45,475 bases of DNA from Acidimicrobiales bacterium (GTDB lineage: Bacteria > Actinomycetota > Acidimicrobiia > Acidimicrobiales > MedAcidi-G1): assembly GCA_022451505.1 (NCBI GenBank), contig JAKURX010000004.1:1-45475 (forward strand), in the 5' to 3' direction. Under the pieces are notes generated by a model that saw only the letters and a program-made list of their open reading frames with translations, had not been told where the DNA came from and searched no databases. The position numbers and the translations under genes are program-made. This document shows, one piece after another, positions 26,510-34,290 of this stretch; positions within the stretch are counted from its first letter, which is position 1; each line of letters begins with the position of its first letter.

Positions 26510-27282
26510 CGGCCCACCGACCGCCGTTCCCGGTCGGATGGTTCGCGGTGGCCGCCCTTTCTGATTTGCCGGTCGGTGCCCTGGTGCCACTGGCCGCTTT
26601 CGGTCAGGACCTGGCCGTGGGGCGGACCACCGACGGGCGGACGCTGGTCACCCACTCGTTGTGCCCCCACCTAGGAGCCAACCTGGCTGCCGGCGGCCAC
26701 ATCGACGAGGATCGGGTGGTCTGTCCGCAGCACGGGTGGTGCTTTGGTCACGACGGGGCCTGTACGTGGAGTGCTGGCGAGCCGGCTCCCGACACGGTCC
26801 GGTTGCGGGTCTGGCCGACCGTGGTGGCCGCCGGCACAGTGCTGGCCTACCACGGTCGGGATGGCGAAATCCCGTCGACCGGTCCGCCGCCGGTGGCCAT
26901 GGAGGGTGTGGCGCGCGTCGAGTCCCGACAGGACCATCCGGAGGACATGCTGGTGGGCCTACTGCGGGCCGCCGGGGTGGCCGACGGCGAGGCCGACGGT
27001 GACAGTTGGTCGGCAACGGCTGGTGACGGGAACCCGATCGTGGTCCACGGCCCGGGCACCGTTGAGCACCGCGACGAAGGTGGCGGGGCCTCGGTCGTCT
27101 ACGTCACTCCGGTCAATGGGTTCTCGGTAGCCGTGCGGTCGGCCGGTCTGGATCCTCCGCCCACTGTCGGTGACGGCGACCTTCCGGGCTTCCGAGACTG
27201 GTACCGCCGCTTCGACCGGTCCTCGGCCCCGCGGACCCGGCCTGCCCGGTCGGGTCGTCGGGCCCGGTCACGGGAGGCTTGA
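26506..27282 (+). CDS. Rieske [2Fe-2S] domain protein, short form
   Basis: 258 residues from GTG 26506. A complete Rieske site is Cys53-Pro-His55 and Cys73-Pro-Gln-His76 with a 17-residue gap, within the layout of KshA-like ring-hydroxylating oxygenases (VGWFAVA, SLCPHLGANLA, VVCPQHGWCF). The C-terminal 130 residues do not show the 2-His-1-carboxylate iron site of oxygenase alpha subunits and are much shorter than usual. It may be an electron-transfer partner or a remodelled oxygenase. It converges on the lipocalin-like gene. Confidence 0.82.
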   Translation: MTAHRPPFPVGWFAVAALSDLPVGALVPLAAFGQDLAVGRTTDGRTLVTHSLCPHLGANLAAGGHIDEDRVVCPQHGWCFGHDGACTWSAGEPAPDTVRLRVWPTVVAAGTVLAYHGRDGEIPSTGPPPVAMEGVARVESRQDHPEDMLVGLLRAAGVADGEADGDSWSATAGDGNPIVVHGPGTVEHRDEGGGASVVYVTPVNGFSVAVRSAGLDPPPTVGDGDLPGFRDWYRRFDRSSAPRTRPARSGRRARSREA

Positions 27283-27294
27283 CCGGGTTCAGCC
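27276..27294. terminator. Hairpin containing both convergent stop codons (Rieske and lipocalin-like genes)
   Basis: GGC-(T)-TGA (27276-27282) pairs with TCAGCC (27289-27294), a 6-bp stem with one bulged T and a 6-nt loop. As at 4374 and 17357, both stop codons lie in the stem. Weaker than the other two. Confidence 0.3.
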
Positions 27295-28419
27295 GGTTCG
27301 GCCCACGAACCCCTCCATGCCGTAAGGGCGGTACGGCCCCACGAGGAGTTGCTCCAGGACGCCCAGGCCCACCCGATCGCCCAGGGTGGCTCGTACCACG
27401 TGCTGGCAGTGCTGGTTCTCGAAGGCCTGGTCGTCCACCCCGGCCAGGTCCCACCTTTCACCAGCCATGGCCAGCTCGCCCTTCCACGCCCCGTGGCCCC
27501 ACTCGGGGTGGTGGTACCCGATGCCCTTCATCCGGAAGGTGAAGAGCTTCTGCAGGTGGACCTCGTGGCGGCTGCCGTCGTCGACGGCGCTGAACGCCAG
27601 GTTGGCCGATCGGACCATCCGGCTGCCCTCCTCGAACTCCAGGCGGTGTTCGTGGGACCGCATGTGGCGGGTAGCCGGGTCCTCGATACCGGGGAGGTCG
27701 GCCAGCGTGTCGTAAGTAGGCATCAGGGCGCCGACGCTGGACAGGGGTCGGCCCAGGGAGTCTTCGAACAGTTGGTAGTGGAGGCAGAGGTCGTCGAAGT
27801 TCAACGGGGCCCACAGGAAGAACAGGCTGTTGCGGGCCGGCGGGGCGGGAGCGCCACGGGGGTCGCCACCGGCCAGCGGTCGGATGCCCCAGGACCGGTC
27901 TTTGGTGCCTCGGGTGGTAGCCGGGTCGAACTCCAGACGGCGACCGTCGACGTCGATCCAACCGCTCCACCGTCCCATCTGAGTGAACCGGGTGGTGTCC
28001 ATGGTGCGTCGGATGGCACCGCCCCAGTGGTGTCGGGGCTCCTCTACGTTTCCCGTCCGGCCCTCGAATGTGAGGTCGCAGGCGAACCCGGTCTCGTTGG
28101 GCTCCAACACCACCTGGCAGGACTTCATGGGTTCCACCACCTCAAGCCGGAACGGCCCCACCTGCTGGTCGGCCGGGTCCCCTTCGGCCCGACACGAGGC
28201 GTGGAAGGCGTGCTGTACGCCGTCGACGATCACGCTCAGGCCGCAGTCTCGGATGCCGAGGTGCGGGTAGTAGGCGGTTCCGATCCCGAAGAACCGGTCG
28301 GCGTCGGTCGGGTAGCCGTTAAACCAATAGCGCTCGTATACGTCCTTGTCGCTGGACGCCGGGGTGGCGACGGGGTCCGGGGTTTGGTGGACGGGGTAGT
28401 CGTCGAACCTCGAGAGCAT
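27289..28419 (-). CDS. Uncharacterised two-domain lipocalin-like protein (hydroxyneurosporene synthase/AttH-like)
   Basis: 376 residues from the ATG at 28419; the longer frame to 28497 adds unrelated Arg/Pro-rich sequence. The start FDDYPVHQTPDPVATPASSDKDVYERYWFNGY and the internal GTKDRSWGIRPL, LFFLWAPLNFDDLCLHYQLFED are features I recognise from an actinobacterial and proteobacterial family often found beside steroid or terpenoid catabolism genes. The fold is probably two beta-barrel halves. No catalytic residue can be named. It lies 28 bp downstream of the acetoacetate-decarboxylase-like gene and is probably co-transcribed with it. Confidence 0.7.
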   Translation of the reverse strand: MLSRFDDYPVHQTPDPVATPASSDKDVYERYWFNGYPTDADRFFGIGTAYYPHLGIRDCGLSVIVDGVQHAFHASCRAEGDPADQQVGPFRLEVVEPMKSCQVVLEPNETGFACDLTFEGRTGNVEEPRHHWGGAIRRTMDTTRFTQMGRWSGWIDVDGRRLEFDPATTRGTKDRSWGIRPLAGGDPRGAPAPPARNSLFFLWAPLNFDDLCLHYQLFEDSLGRPLSSVGALMPTYDTLADLPGIEDPATRHMRSHEHRLEFEEGSRMVRSANLAFSAVDDGSRHEVHLQKLFTFRMKGIGYHHPEWGHGAWKGELAMAGERWDLAGVDDQAFENQHCQHVVRATLGDRVGLGVLEQLLVGPYRPYGMEGFVGRTG

Positions 28420-28447
28420 GGTGGTGGTCCCGTCCCGGGGGCGTCGG

Positions 28448-29218
28448 CTAGGCGGCCGACCGGGGGCCACCCCGCTCGCCGGGCCAGCGCGAGCCACCGA
28501 TCGTGTCGGCGTACGGCCAGAAAGCTTCAGGGTCCAGTGGTCCGGCGTTGGTGATCTCCCGCTCCTTGTGCAGGGACGTCACCAGGCGGGCCTCCACGAT
28601 CTCCTCGACCGGGAGCAGCTCGGTGTACGGGTCCCAGGGGCTTTCCCGAAGTACCAGGTCACCTTCCAGGGCCTCGACATGAACCGGCTCGCTGACCTGT
28701 CGCACGTGGACCACGTGAGGCGGGTAGTCCCACTGCCTTTCAGCTCCTCCAACGGCCCGCGAGTACTTAGTCCACCACTCGTTGTGCTCAAGGTCGGTGC
28801 CGTCCGTTGGGACCTCTCCGGTGACCGTGCCCCGGTACTCCAGAAACGTGTAGCCCTGGTGGGTGCAGGTGGCCTCAATCCGGTCGCCCAGGCGGAAGTA
28901 GCGGATGGAGCAAGGGAACTTGGGTTGCCCGTTGGTCTCGGCGCTGATGAAGATGGCCGCCTCCTGGTCGATGCCGATGCCCAGCGAATACTGGCCCACG
29001 ACGCCGTTCCAGGAGGCGTCGACCTTGGTAGAGACGCCGTACTCGGGCTCACCGCGGATGGGAACACAGTAGATACCGAGGTGGACGTCAGGGCTTCCCA
29101 CCGAGTCGATTCCCGGCGGGAGTAGGGCGGCCACCCGGTCCGGGTCGGTCCGGTAGGTGATGTTCAACTTCGGATGGGCGGCGATCTCGCCGGGCCTGGC
29201 GGTAGGGGCGTCGTTCAC
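28448..29218 (-). CDS. Acetoacetate decarboxylase-like protein
   Basis: 256 residues from GTG 29218, with GGAGA at good spacing upstream. The ADC-family start (LNITYRTDPDRVAALLPPGI) provides an Arg equivalent, and the Schiff-base lysine candidate is Lys100 in AETNGQPKF, where the family has GxPK. Paralogues of ADC act on varied beta-keto or related acids, or have lost decarboxylation. It is the third gene of the MarR-led operon. The reaction is unknown. Confidence 0.82.
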   Translation of the reverse strand: MNDAPTARPGEIAAHPKLNITYRTDPDRVAALLPPGIDSVGSPDVHLGIYCVPIRGEPEYGVSTKVDASWNGVVGQYSLGIGIDQEAAIFISAETNGQPKFPCSIRYFRLGDRIEATCTHQGYTFLEYRGTVTGEVPTDGTDLEHNEWWTKYSRAVGGAERQWDYPPHVVHVRQVSEPVHVEALEGDLVLRESPWDPYTELLPVEEIVEARLVTSLHKEREITNAGPLDPEAFWPYADTIGGSRWPGERGGPRSAA

Positions 29219-29303
29219 GGGGTCTCCGGTTGCTAGTCGGGGTGGGCCTACAGCCTGTCCGACCCTCGGGTCCGAGGCCCAATCGGTCCTCAGCCGCCGG
29301 CCG

Positions 29304-29510
29304 TCAGGTACGTCGGTGCCGCTCCTGCTTGGCGGCCAGCTGTTCGGCAATCCGGACGTCGTTGCGTTGCACGGCCGTCTTGGCCGCCACCATGACCAGC
29401 TGGACGATGGTGAAGATGATGGATAGTGCCACCAGGACTGGCCAGCCGAGGACCAGACCGACCACCAGGGCGAGCAGTCCGACGGCCGTGGAGATGATCA
29501 CGGAGCGCAC
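29304..29510 (-). CDS. Small two-TM membrane protein, hypothetical
   Basis: 68 residues from GTG 29510. Two hydrophobic helices (about 3-22 and 24-46) are followed by a charged tail, NDVRIAEQLAAKQERHRRT. No family is recognised. It lies 25 bp downstream of the marR stop and upstream of the ADC-like gene, so it is probably part of that operon. The Shine-Dalgarno sequence is weak and the start is uncertain. Confidence 0.6.
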   Translation of the reverse strand: MRSVIISTAVGLLALVVGLVLGWPVLVALSIIFTIVQLVMVAAKTAVQRNDVRIAEQLAAKQERHRRT

Positions 29511-29535
29511 CTTACGGTATGTCCCCGGGCGGCAG

Positions 29536-30036
29536 TCAGAAGTCGCCGGCCTCCCGACGGAGGTCGACTAGGGCGCCCTCTGCCCGGGCCAAGTCGGCCG
29601 GCGACATGCCGTCGAGGCCGAAATCGATCTCGGCTAGGGCGTCAGCCGCCTGGACGACTCGACGTCGTCCAGCGGGCGTGATCCGGGCCAGGGTGGTGCG
29701 CCGGTCCGTGGGGTGGGGGGTCCGGTTCACCAAGCCATCGGCCTCCAGACGGTCGACGGTGCTGGTGACGCTGGTCGGGTGGACCTGGAGCCGGTCGCCG
29801 ACCTTGCCCAGGGGCAGCGCCCCCTGACGGCTGAACCACAGGAGGGCCAGGGCTTCGAACCGGCTGAAGGTGAGGCCGAGCGGCCCAAGGGCGGAGTCGA
29901 TGCGCCGCAGCAGGATCTGATGGGCCCGGGTGATTGCCGTGGCGGTAGCCATTTGGTTGGTGGCACCCCATTCGTGGGCGTCCCAGTTCCGGCGGGCCTC
30001 GGCGATCGGGTCGAAGGGGAGAGGCACGACGGTCAT
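29536..30036 (-). CDS. MarR-family transcriptional regulator
   Basis: 166 residues. A helical dimerisation part is followed by a winged helix: TFSRFEALALLWFSRQGALPLGKVGDRLQVHPTSVTSTVDRLEADGLVNRTPHPTDRRTTLARITPAGRRRV. The DRR wing is typical. It is divergent from the acyl-CoA mutase gene with 53 bp between starts, and an imperfect palindrome (30061-30080) lies in that gap. It is expected to repress both directions and respond to a small carboxylate or CoA ester, as an inference. Confidence 0.92.
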   Translation of the reverse strand: MTVVPLPFDPIAEARRNWDAHEWGATNQMATATAITRAHQILLRRIDSALGPLGLTFSRFEALALLWFSRQGALPLGKVGDRLQVHPTSVTSTVDRLEADGLVNRTPHPTDRRTTLARITPAGRRRVVQAADALAEIDFGLDGMSPADLARAEGALVDLRREAGDF

Positions 30037-30053
30037 GCTAGCGATACCATCGG

Positions 30054-30083
30054 TTGGCAGATAGTCGGAAGTCCAAGTATTGT
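30054..30083 (+). promoter_or_regulatory. Promoter of the acyl-CoA mutase operon, leaderless
   Basis: A -35 TTGGCA (30054-30059), an 18-nt spacer and a -10 TATTGT (30078-30083) put the transcription start at about the ATG at 30090, 6 nt downstream. There is no usable Shine-Dalgarno sequence. The MarR-type palindrome occupies the spacer. Confidence 0.5.
30061..30080. promoter_or_regulatory. Candidate MarR operator between marR and the mutase gene
   Basis: A 20-bp imperfect palindrome, ATAnTnGGA-nn-TCCnAnTAT, with 7 of 10 symmetric pairs. It lies between the -35 and -10 of the mutase promoter, 25 nt from the marR start. Its size and position are typical for MarR sites. Confidence 0.5.
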
Positions 30084-30089
30084 GGAACC

Positions 30090-31670
30090 ATGACAGAAGG
30101 GCCGTTCCGGACCCTGTCGGGCATCCCGGTCGAAGCCGTCTACGGGGACGGGCCGCTGCCCGGCGAGTTCCCCTATACCCGGGGCGTGCACCCCGACATG
30201 TACCGGTCCCGCCTCTGGACCATGCGCATGTTCGCCGGGTTCGGCACCGCCGAGGACACCAACGCCCGGTTCCGGGAACTCCTGCGATCGGGAGGCACCG
30301 GGCTGTCTACAGCCTTTGACATGCCCACCCTTATGGGCCGCGACTCGGACCACGAGTGGGCCATGGGCGAGGTGGGGCGAGCCGGTGTCGCTGTGGACAC
30401 CGTGGAGGACATGGCCGACCTATTCACCGGGATCGATCTAGGGGCCGTCTCCACTTCCATGACCATCAACGGTCCTGCTCCCATCCTGCTGGCCATGTAT
30501 GTGGTGGTGGCCGAGGAGTCCGGCGTAGAGCGGTCCCGCCTGGCCGGCACGCTTCAGAACGACATCCTCAAGGAATACCAGGCCCAGAAGGAGTACCTGT
30601 TTCCGCCCCGGCCATCGGTTCGCCTGGTCACCGACGTCATTCGGTTCACCACGGCCGAGATGCCCCGGTGGAATCCGGTATCGGTCTCCGGCTACCACAT
30701 CCGGGAGGCCGGCTCCACGGCCGCCCAGGAACTGGCCTTCACTCTGGCCAACGGGTTCGCATACGTGGAGGCGGCCTGTGCCGCTGGTCTTCCGGTGGAC
30801 TCCTTTGCACCGCGGCTGAGTTTTTTCTTCAACAGCCACGTGGACTTCTTCGAGGAGGTGGGCAAGTTCAGGGCCGCTCGTCGCATCTGGGCCCGGTGGA
30901 TGCGGGACCGCTATGGAGCCACCGACGAGCGCAGCCTCAAGCTCCGATTCCACACCCAGACGGCCGGGGTGTCGTTGACCGCGCAGCAGCCCGAGGTCAA
31001 CATTGCCCGGGTGGCGCTCCAGGCGCTGGCCGGGGTGATGGGGGGTACCCAGAGCCTCCACACCGATAGCCACGACGAGGCCCTGGCTCTGCCCACCGCC
31101 GAGGCAGCCCGTATCGCCCTGCGTAGCCAGCAAGTCATCGCCCACGAGACCGGCGTGGCCAGCGTGGCCGATCCGCTGGGCGGTTCCCACTACGTGGAGT
31201 GGATGACCGACGAGCTGGAACGCCGGGCCGAAGAGGTGTTCGCCCACCTGGACGAGCTGGGTGGGGGGTCGCTGCTGGAGGGTGTCCACGCCGCCATCGA
31301 GTCCGGCTGGTTCGTCGGCGAGATCGCCGACGCTGCCTACCGCTACGAGCGGGAGGTCAACTCCGGGGACCGGATCGTGGTCGGGGTCAACGCCTTCACG
31401 GAGGGCAACGACTCCCGGCAGGCCGATCTGCTGCGCGTCGACCAGGAAACTGAAGACCTCCAGCGCCGACGGCTGGACGCCGTCCGCCGGTCCCGGGACG
31501 AACGGGCAGTGGCTACCTCCTTGTCCCGGGTGGCCGCAGATGCCGCCGAGCCGACCACCAACCTCCTGCCCGCCCTCCTGGAGGCCGTCTCGGTCCGGGC
31601 CACATTGGGCGAGATGGTCGACGTTCTGGAAGGTGTCTTCGGGACCTACGTGGAACGGACCGTGGTCTGA
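30090..31670 (+). CDS. icmA: B12-dependent acyl-CoA mutase large subunit, isobutyryl-CoA mutase-like
   Basis: 526-residue TIM-barrel subunit of the methylmalonyl-CoA mutase family, lacking the C-terminal B12 domain, which the next gene supplies. The substrate-defining positions are Phe48 (WTMRMFAGF) and Gln166 (KEYQAQKEY), the isobutyryl-CoA mutase pattern. Methylmalonyl-CoA mutase has Tyr and Arg there; 2-hydroxyisobutyryl-CoA mutase has Ile and Gln, plus an Asp where this protein has Ala75 (STAFD). The active-site His is His203 (SGYHIREAG). It probably interconverts isobutyryl- and n-butyryl-CoA or acts on a related branched acyl-CoA. Divergent from marR. Confidence 0.87.
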   Translation: MTEGPFRTLSGIPVEAVYGDGPLPGEFPYTRGVHPDMYRSRLWTMRMFAGFGTAEDTNARFRELLRSGGTGLSTAFDMPTLMGRDSDHEWAMGEVGRAGVAVDTVEDMADLFTGIDLGAVSTSMTINGPAPILLAMYVVVAEESGVERSRLAGTLQNDILKEYQAQKEYLFPPRPSVRLVTDVIRFTTAEMPRWNPVSVSGYHIREAGSTAAQELAFTLANGFAYVEAACAAGLPVDSFAPRLSFFFNSHVDFFEEVGKFRAARRIWARWMRDRYGATDERSLKLRFHTQTAGVSLTAQQPEVNIARVALQALAGVMGGTQSLHTDSHDEALALPTAEAARIALRSQQVIAHETGVASVADPLGGSHYVEWMTDELERRAEEVFAHLDELGGGSLLEGVHAAIESGWFVGEIADAAYRYEREVNSGDRIVVGVNAFTEGNDSRQADLLRVDQETEDLQRRRLDAVRRSRDERAVATSLSRVAADAAEPTTNLLPALLEAVSVRATLGEMVDVLEGVFGTYVERTVV

Positions 31671-32077
31671 TGTCCGGCGATCCCCCGATCCGGGTCGTGC
31701 TAGCCAAGCTGGGACTGGACGGGCACGACCGGGGCCTGAAGGTGGTGGCCCGGATACTGCGGGACGCCGGCATGGAGGTCGTCTACCTAGGCCTCCGCCA
31801 GACCACCGAGACCATCGTGGACGCTGTAGAGCAGGAGGATGCCGACGTAGTCGGCATCTCCATGCTCAACGCCGGCCACCTAACCCTGGGACCCCGGATA
31901 GTCGACGCCCTGGCCGAGGCCGGGCTGGATGTCCCGGTGGTGATCGGCGGGATCGTGCCCGACGAGGACCGTCCGGCACTGGCCGACGCCGGGGTGGCCG
32001 GGGTTCTCGGCCCGGGCGCCCCGATCGAGGAGGTGGTGGCCGGTATTCGGGACGCGGTGGCCGCCCGTGGCCGGTGA
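31670..32077 (+). CDS. icmB: B12-binding small subunit of the acyl-CoA mutase
   Basis: 135-residue Rossmann-like cobalamin-binding protein. The DxHxxG motif is DGHDRG with His19 as the lower cobalt ligand, followed by VVGISMLNAGH and VVIGGIVP. The length matches stand-alone IcmB/HcmB-type subunits. It overlaps the large subunit by one base (TGATG), so the two are translated together and form the heteromeric enzyme. Confidence 0.92.
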   Translation: MSGDPPIRVVLAKLGLDGHDRGLKVVARILRDAGMEVVYLGLRQTTETIVDAVEQEDADVVGISMLNAGHLTLGPRIVDALAEAGLDVPVVIGGIVPDEDRPALADAGVAGVLGPGAPIEEVVAGIRDAVAARGR

Positions 32078-32103
32078 GCAGGGGATCCTCCCAGGAGCCG
32101 CCC

Positions 32104-33078
32104 GTGGTCGGTGACCGAACCGTTGCCCAGCTGGTCGCTGCCGCACGGGGCGGCGACCGCCGGGCCGCGGCACGGCTCCTGACCCTGGTCGAACAGGGCG
32201 GCCAACCGGCCGACGAGGTGGCCGGGGCCACTCACCAACTGGTCGACAACGCCCACGTGGTGGGCGTGACCGGTCCACCGGGGGCCGGGAAGTCCACTCT
32301 GACCGCCGCCCTCACCACCCTGCTGGCCGATCGGGGCCGCCGACCGGCGGTGCTGGCCGTCGATCCCTCGTCCCCCCTCACCGGGGGCGCCATCCTGGGC
32401 GACCGGGTCCGGATGGTCGAGGCCACTGCGGCTGGCGTGTTCATTCGTTCCATGGCCACCCGCGGCCACGCCGGGGGTCTGGCCCTCGCCGTTCCCGGCA
32501 TGGTCCGGGTGCTGGACGCCGCAGGCTTCGACCCGGTGGTGGTGGAGACGGTGGGTGTAGGTCAGGTGGAGGTCGACGTGGCCACAGCGGCCGACACTGT
32601 CCTGGTGGTCGTCACCCCGGGCATGGGCGATGCTGTACAAGCCAACAAGGCCGGCCTGCTGGAGGTGGCCGACCTGTTCGCCGTCAACAAGTCGGATCGG
32701 CCAAACGCCGCCGACGCCCGTCGCGACCTGGAGCTCATGCTGGACCTCTCCGACATGACTGGCCACAGACGGGCCGGGTCCCCGGGGCGCCCCGTCATCG
32801 TGTCCACTGTGGCCACCACCGGTGGAGGGGTGGAAGAGCTGGCCCGGGCCGTGGACGACCACCTGGAGGCTCTGGTCTCCAGCGGGTCCCTGGCCGTCCG
32901 GCGGCAAGGCCGTCGGAGCGCCGAGGTTCGCTCCCGGCTGGACCACCTCCTCCTGGAGGCCTCGGCGGCCGCCGTGGCGTCGGCATCAGCGGACGGGTCG
33001 GCTGACCGGGAGGCTCCGGGTACAACGGCCCAACGACTGGCCGACCACCTGCTGGGAGGATCCGACTACACAGGGTGA
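32104..33078 (+). CDS. meaB: MeaB/ArgK-family G-protein chaperone of the mutase
   Basis: GTPase that loads adenosylcobalamin and protects the mutase from inactivation. 324 residues from the GTG at 32104, which has AGGAG at 32093-32097; a GTG at 32074 overlapping the icmB stop is the alternative. The P-loop GPPGAGKST is at 57-65. DPSSPLTGGAILGDRVRM, ETVGVGQVEVDVA and NKSD complete the SIMIBI-class motifs. The C-terminal helical part mediates dimerisation in the family. It is the third gene of the mutase operon. Confidence 0.92.
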   Translation: MVGDRTVAQLVAAARGGDRRAAARLLTLVEQGGQPADEVAGATHQLVDNAHVVGVTGPPGAGKSTLTAALTTLLADRGRRPAVLAVDPSSPLTGGAILGDRVRMVEATAAGVFIRSMATRGHAGGLALAVPGMVRVLDAAGFDPVVVETVGVGQVEVDVATAADTVLVVVTPGMGDAVQANKAGLLEVADLFAVNKSDRPNAADARRDLELMLDLSDMTGHRRAGSPGRPVIVSTVATTGGGVEELARAVDDHLEALVSSGSLAVRRQGRRSAEVRSRLDHLLLEASAAAVASASADGSADREAPGTTAQRLADHLLGGSDYTG

Positions 33079-33115
33079 ATCCCCCGGAGCACCGTCACGT
33101 TCGGGGGGCCGTCGT

Positions 33116-33121
33116 TAGGCT
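33116..33121 (+). promoter_or_regulatory. TANNNT box upstream of the GtrA-like gene
   Basis: TAGGCT ends 8 nt before the GTG at 33130. Leaderless -10 candidate. Confidence 0.42.
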
Positions 33122-33129
33122 GGGGTGCC

Positions 33130-33597
33130 GTGGTCTCCAACCCCCTCTCGTTCCCCGCGCGCCTGTGGCGGGACCACGGCGGGACGCTCCTGCGCTTCTC
33201 CAGGGTGTCGATGGTCAACGTCGTCGTCGGCCAAAGCCTGCTCTTCACCTTCCACAGCGTGGTCGGCTGGCCCGGAGCGGTCGCCAACATGGCCGCCGTA
33301 GCCATCAGCAGCTGGCCGGCCTACTGGCTGAGCCGGCACTACGTGTGGGAGCAGGACCAGGGAGGGCACACGGTCGGCGAGATCGCACCCTTCTGGATCC
33401 TCTCCTTCGCCGGGCTCTTCCTCTCGACCGCTGTGGTCGGGATAGTCGACTCCATCTTCGGCGGCGCTCTCTCGGTCCAGTTGGCCAATGCCGGAGCGTT
33501 CGCCGCCCTGTGGGTCGTCCGGTACCTGGTCTTCCACCACGTGATCTGGGGGGACCGCTCGGGGAAGAAGGACGACGCCGACTCTGGGGCCGGCTAA
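33130..33597 (+). CDS. GtrA-like membrane protein
   Basis: 155 residues from GTG 33130 with four TM helices. RFSRVSMVNVVVGQSLLF and the NMAAVAISSWPAYWLSRHYVW region match the GtrA/DPMS family, where a YxxSRxxVW-like motif is common. Such proteins help flip polyprenyl-linked sugars across the membrane. It is followed 3 bp later by a methyltransferase and lies near a GT4 glycosyltransferase, so an envelope polysaccharide role is inferred. Confidence 0.82.
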   Translation: MVSNPLSFPARLWRDHGGTLLRFSRVSMVNVVVGQSLLFTFHSVVGWPGAVANMAAVAISSWPAYWLSRHYVWEQDQGGHTVGEIAPFWILSFAGLFLSTAVVGIVDSIFGGALSVQLANAGAFAALWVVRYLVFHHVIWGDRSGKKDDADSGAG

Positions 33598-33600
33598 GCA

Positions 33601-34269
33601 GTGTCCGCCGCCGATTCCGGTGGCTGGGAACCCAGCGGTCGCCCGGCCGAGGTACTGGCTCACGCCGAGGCCGCCCGGGGCTTCATGCCTGTCGACGAGG
33701 GTCAGGCCCTGTTTCACCGGGCTTCGGCGGTGGCCGTGGACGGGCCGTTCCTCGAGGTAGGGAGCTATTGCGGTCGCTCGACCTGCTTCCTGGGGGCGGC
33801 CGCCGAGACCCGGGGCCGCCTGCTGTTCGCCGTCGACCACCATCGGGGCTCCGAGGAGAACCAGGTGGGCTGGGAGTGGCACGAGCCTGACCTGGTGGAC
33901 TCTGCCCTGGAGAGGATCGACACCCTCCCCGCCTTTCGCCGCACCATTCACGACGCCGGTCTAGAGGACACCGTGGTGGCCGTGGTCGGGGACTCGCCCG
34001 CCGTGGCCGCCGCCTGGGCCACACCGCTGGCCCTGCTGTTCATCGATGGGGGGCACGGGACCGAGCCAGCACACCAGGACTACGAGGGCTGGGTGCCCCA
34101 CCTGGCCTCGGGAGGCACGCTCCTGATCCACGACGTGTTCGAGGATCCTGCCGACGGAGGCCGTCCGCCGTACGAGATCTGGCGCCGGGCCGTGGACTCC
34201 GGGGCTTTCGCCGAGGTGGACGCCGTGGGCTCGCTGAGGGTCCTGCTCCGAACCGGCCCCGGGACCTGA
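33601..34269 (+). CDS. Class I SAM-dependent methyltransferase (Methyltransf_24-like)
   Basis: 222 residues from GTG 33601. The SAM-binding glycine loop is FLEVGSYCGRSTCFLGAA; an acidic residue after beta-2 is in FAVDHHRGSEENQ, and LLFIDGGHGTEPAHQDYEGWVPHLASGGTLLIHDVFED covers the catalytic side. The IDGGHGTE..DYE pattern resembles methyltransferases that modify sugars or cephalosporin-type acceptors. Substrate unknown; its neighbours suggest a glycan or lipid-linked glycan. Confidence 0.85.
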   Translation: MSAADSGGWEPSGRPAEVLAHAEAARGFMPVDEGQALFHRASAVAVDGPFLEVGSYCGRSTCFLGAAAETRGRLLFAVDHHRGSEENQVGWEWHEPDLVDSALERIDTLPAFRRTIHDAGLEDTVVAVVGDSPAVAAAWATPLALLFIDGGHGTEPAHQDYEGWVPHLASGGTLLIHDVFEDPADGGRPPYEIWRRAVDSGAFAEVDAVGSLRVLLRTGPGT

Positions 34270-34290
34270 TCGGGACGACGGGGTCGGGGG

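Noticed and set aside
27349-28554. 401-codon open frame on the plus strand
   Set aside because: Fully antisense to the lipocalin-like gene, whose coding similarity is clear. No motif or start signal.
30037-30089. Cobalamin riboswitch in front of the B12-dependent mutase
   Set aside because: Only 53 bp separate the divergent starts, far too short, and no B12-box sequence is present.
31783-32946. 387-codon open frame on the minus strand
   Set aside because: Antisense to icmB and meaB, both of which have intact family motifs. Composition is His/Gly/Gln-biased as expected for a reverse-frame shadow.
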